Assembly (NCBI RefSeq): GCF_030166655.1
Contig: NZ_CP126446.1
Location: 4,030,001-4,094,000 of the forward strand
Reading direction: 5' to 3'
DNA from: Pontibacillus chungwhensis
GTDB taxonomy: Bacteria > Bacillota > Bacilli > Bacillales > BH030062
DNA length: 64,000 nucleotides
A program made the position numbers and the translations under genes. Below are positions 61,905 through 64,000 of this stretch, piece after piece. Each line of letters starts with the position of its first letter. The first letter of the stretch is position 1. The notes beneath the pieces were generated by a model, which was given only the letters and a program-made list of their open reading frames with translations, searched no databases and was not told the DNA's origin.

Positions 61905-62468
61905 ATGTCATTAATCGGTACTGAAGTACAACCATTTAACGCGAAAGCATTCAAAAACGGTGAATTCGTTGACGTAACAGAAGAAAACTTTAAAGGTCAG
62001 TGGAGCGTCGTTTGCTTCTATCCTGCAGACTTTTCATTCGTTTGCCCAACTGAACTTGAAGATCTTCAAAACGAATATGCAGCACTTCAAGAACTAGGTG
62101 CTGAAGTTTACTCTGTTTCAACAGATACTCATTTCGTTCACAAAGGTTGGCACGATAGCTCAGAAAAGATTAACAAGATCACTTATACAATGATCGGTGA
62201 CCCTTCTCAAACAATTTCTCGTAACTTTGAGGTACTAAACGAAGAAGAAGGTCTTGCAGATCGTGGTACATTCATCATCGATCCAGACGGTGTTATCCAA
62301 ACAGTAGAAATTAACGCTGGCGGAATTGGCCGTGACGCAAGCAACCTTGTTGGTAAAATCAAAGCAGCTCAATACGTTCGTCAGAATCCAGGTGAAGTTT
62401 GCCCAGCTAAATGGGAAGAAGGTTCTGAAACACTTACACCAAGCCTAGATCTAGTAGGTAAAATCTAA
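61905..62468 (+). CDS. ahpC: Alkyl hydroperoxide reductase subunit C (2-Cys peroxiredoxin)
   Basis: 187 residues. Peroxidatic Cys47 is in [12 protein letters not shown] and resolving Cys166 in [11 protein letters not shown]. It reduces H2O2 and organic hydroperoxides, and is recycled by AhpF encoded next. The frame is open to 61848, but ATG 61905 with GAGGAGG upstream gives the family N-terminus [11 protein letters not shown]. It has a PerR box in its leader, as in B. subtilis. Codon use is highly biased, as expected for an abundant protein. Confidence 0.96.
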   Translation: MSLIGTEVQPFNAKAFKNGEFVDVTEENFKGQWSVVCFYPADFSFVCPTELEDLQNEYAALQELGAEVYSVSTDTHFVHKGWHDSSEKINKITYTMIGDPSQTISRNFEVLNEEEGLADRGTFIIDPDGVIQTVEINAGGIGRDASNLVGKIKAAQYVRQNPGEVCPAKWEEGSETLTPSLDLVGKI

Positions 62469-62483
62469 AGGAGTGCACTCATA

Positions 62484-64000
62484 ATGCTTGAAGCAGATAT
62501 TAAAGCTCAATTAAACCAATATCTAGAACTATTGGAAAGCGATATCGTGCTTAAAGTTAGTGCAGGTTCTGATAAAGTATCAAAAGACATGCTAGCTCTT
62601 GTAGAAGAGCTAGCTTCTATGTCTTCTAAGATTACATTCGAGGAAGCACAATTATCCAGAACGCCTAGCTTTAGTGTGAATCGCGTCGGAGAAGATACTG
62701 GAGTTACGTTCGCAGGTATTCCTCTTGGACATGAATTTACGTCTTTAGTTCTTGCTCTTCTACAAGTTAGTGGCAGAGCCCCTAAAGTTGACCAAAGTGT
62801 CATCGATCAGGTTAAGAACATTAAAGGTGAGTACAACTTTGAAACGTATGTTAGCTTAAGCTGTCATAACTGCCCTGATGTGGTCCAGGCCTTAAACATG
62901 ATGAGTGTTTTAAATCCTGGTATTACTCATACGATGATTGACGGCGCAGCTTTCAAAGAAGAAGCTGAAAGTAAAAACGTGATGGCTGTTCCTTCTCTGC
63001 ATCTTAATGGAGAATTCTTGAGCGGTGGTCGCATGACGTTAGAAGAGATCTTAGATAAGATTGTTGAAGGTCCTAGCGCTGAAGAATTTACAGATAAAGA
63101 CCCATATGATGTTTTAGTTGTCGGTGGTGGCCCAGCTGGTGCAAGTGCGGCCATTTATGCTGCTCGTAAAGGAATTCGTACAGGCGTCGTAGCTGAGCGT
63201 TTCGGCGGTCAGGTTCTAGACACCATGAGTATTGAAAACTTTATTAGCGTATCAAGCACAGAAGGACCGAAGCTTGCTGCAAGCCTTGAAGAACACGTGA
63301 AGGATTACGACATTGATGTCATGAACCTTCAGCGTGCAAGCAGCTTAGAGAAGAACGATGGTATGTTCGAGCTCGGGCTTGATAATGGTGGCGTCCTAAA
63401 AAGTAAAAGTGTCATCATCTCGACCGGTGCACGCTGGCGTCAAGTTGGCGTACCAGGTGAAGAAGAGTTCAAAAATAAAGGTGTGGCATACTGCCCTCAC
63501 TGTGATGGTCCTTTATTTGAAGGAAAAGACGTAGCTGTGATCGGCGGAGGTAACTCCGGAATTGAAGCAGCTATTGACCTTGCAGGCATTGTGAAGCACG
63601 TTACAGTACTTGAGTTTGCTTCAGAACTTAAAGCCGACCAAGTCTTACAAGAACGTGCAAACAGCCTTCCTAACATAACGATTCATACCAACGCCCAAAC
63701 AACTGAGATCACTGGAGACGCTAACGTAAACGGTATTACGTATGTGGATCGCGAGACAGGTCAGGAGAATCACGTTAAGCTAGAAGGCGTGTTCGTCCAA
63801 ATTGGACTTGTTCCAAACACAGAATGGTTAGACGAATCCATTGAGCGTAACCAAATTGGCGAAATTGTCGTTGATAAGCGCAATGCCACAAGCATCCCTG
63901 GTCTATTTGCTGCTGGTGATGTGACAGATGTTCCGTATAATCAAATCATTATCTCTATGGGAACAGGCGCAAATGCTGCCTTAGGCGCATTTGATTACCT
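62484..64000 (+). CDS. ahpF: Alkyl hydroperoxide reductase subunit F (cut by window edge)
   Basis: Frame open from ATG 62484 (GGAG upstream) to the window end, 505 codons; only a few C-terminal residues are missing. The N-terminal tandem thioredoxin-fold domain has the CHNC site (C127, C130). The thioredoxin-reductase-like part has FAD site [22 protein letters not shown], the active-site pair [11 protein letters not shown] site [19 protein letters not shown] and the FAD motif [16 protein letters not shown]. It passes electrons from NADH to AhpC. 15 bases after ahpC, same operon. Confidence 0.96.
   Translation, partial: MLEADIKAQLNQYLELLESDIVLKVSAGSDKVSKDMLALVEELASMSSKITFEEAQLSRTPSFSVNRVGEDTGVTFAGIPLGHEFTSLVLALLQVSGRAPKVDQSVIDQVKNIKGEYNFETYVSLSCHNCPDVVQALNMMSVLNPGITHTMIDGAAFKEEAESKNVMAVPSLHLNGEFLSGGRMTLEEILDKIVEGPSAEEFTDKDPYDVLVVGGGPAGASAAIYAARKGIRTGVVAERFGGQVLDTMSIENFISVSSTEGPKLAASLEEHVKDYDIDVMNLQRASSLEKNDGMFELGLDNGGVLKSKSVIISTGARWRQVGVPGEEEFKNKGVAYCPHCDGPLFEGKDVAVIGGGNSGIEAAIDLAGIVKHVTVLEFASELKADQVLQERANSLPNITIHTNAQTTEITGDANVNGITYVDRETGQENHVKLEGVFVQIGLVPNTEWLDESIERNQIGEIVVDKRNATSIPGLFAAGDVTDVPYNQIIISMGTGANAALGAFDY

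Overview
The window is a chromosomal segment of a low-to-middle GC Gram-positive Bacillaceae. The evidence is strong AAGGAGG-type ribosome binding sites, frequent GTG/TTG starts, B. subtilis-type modules (des-desK-desR, lutABC/lutR/lutP, glgBCDAP, ahpCF, yppC, yutJ, ykhA) and intrinsic terminators between nearly all units. Acidic secreted proteins, an NhaC Na+/H+ antiporter and S-layer-homology (SLH) anchored enzymes point to a halophilic or halotolerant member (Halobacillus, Pontibacillus or Thalassobacillus-like). This placement is inference from gene content, not a database match.

Layout. 1-14.2 kb: a cut-off membrane protein, a Tet(L)-like MFS efflux pump, two oxidoreductases, a chemoreceptor, a sensor kinase/response regulator pair beside an NhaC antiporter, a LysR regulator, a YkhA-type thioesterase, and an operon with a two-gene YjjP/YjjB exporter plus endonuclease VIII. 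14.3-14.8 kb: three tandem 153-bp structured repeats and a broken fourth. 14.8-23.0 kb: a lactate/glycolate oxidation regulon (lutP, lutR, lutABC, glcDF) with three matching LutR-type operators. 23.2-25.4 kb: a stand-alone Z1-domain ATPase. 25.5-34.5 kb: surface enzymes (SLH alkaline phosphatase with a PhoP-type box, SLH pullulanase), a HAD phosphatase and three prepilin-like genes. 34.9-37.5 kb: a YppC-family protein, a 253-bp structured repeat and a P1-family peptidase. 37.6-47.8 kb: the glycogen operon glgB-C-D-A-P plus an intracellular GH13 enzyme. 48-53.9 kb: YutJ, an rRNA methyltransferase, a guanine-class riboswitch before adenine deaminase, and an M20 dipeptidase. 54.2-57.2 kb: des-desK-desR membrane-fluidity module. 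57.2-64 kb: a universal stress protein, a DEAD-box helicase, a 1.1-kb gene-poor stretch, a secreted lipase, and ahpCF behind a PerR-type box.

The genes suggest a cell that degrades external alpha-glucans and phosphate esters at its surface, stores glycogen, burns lactate/glycolate under LutR control, and adjusts membrane fluidity and peroxide defence. Most of the window is ordinary core genome. The less explained signals are the structured repeats, the isolated Z1 ATPase, the orphan prepilin set, the guanine-class switch on adenine deaminase, a possible attenuator inside the glycogen operon and an in-frame mini-ORF before desK.
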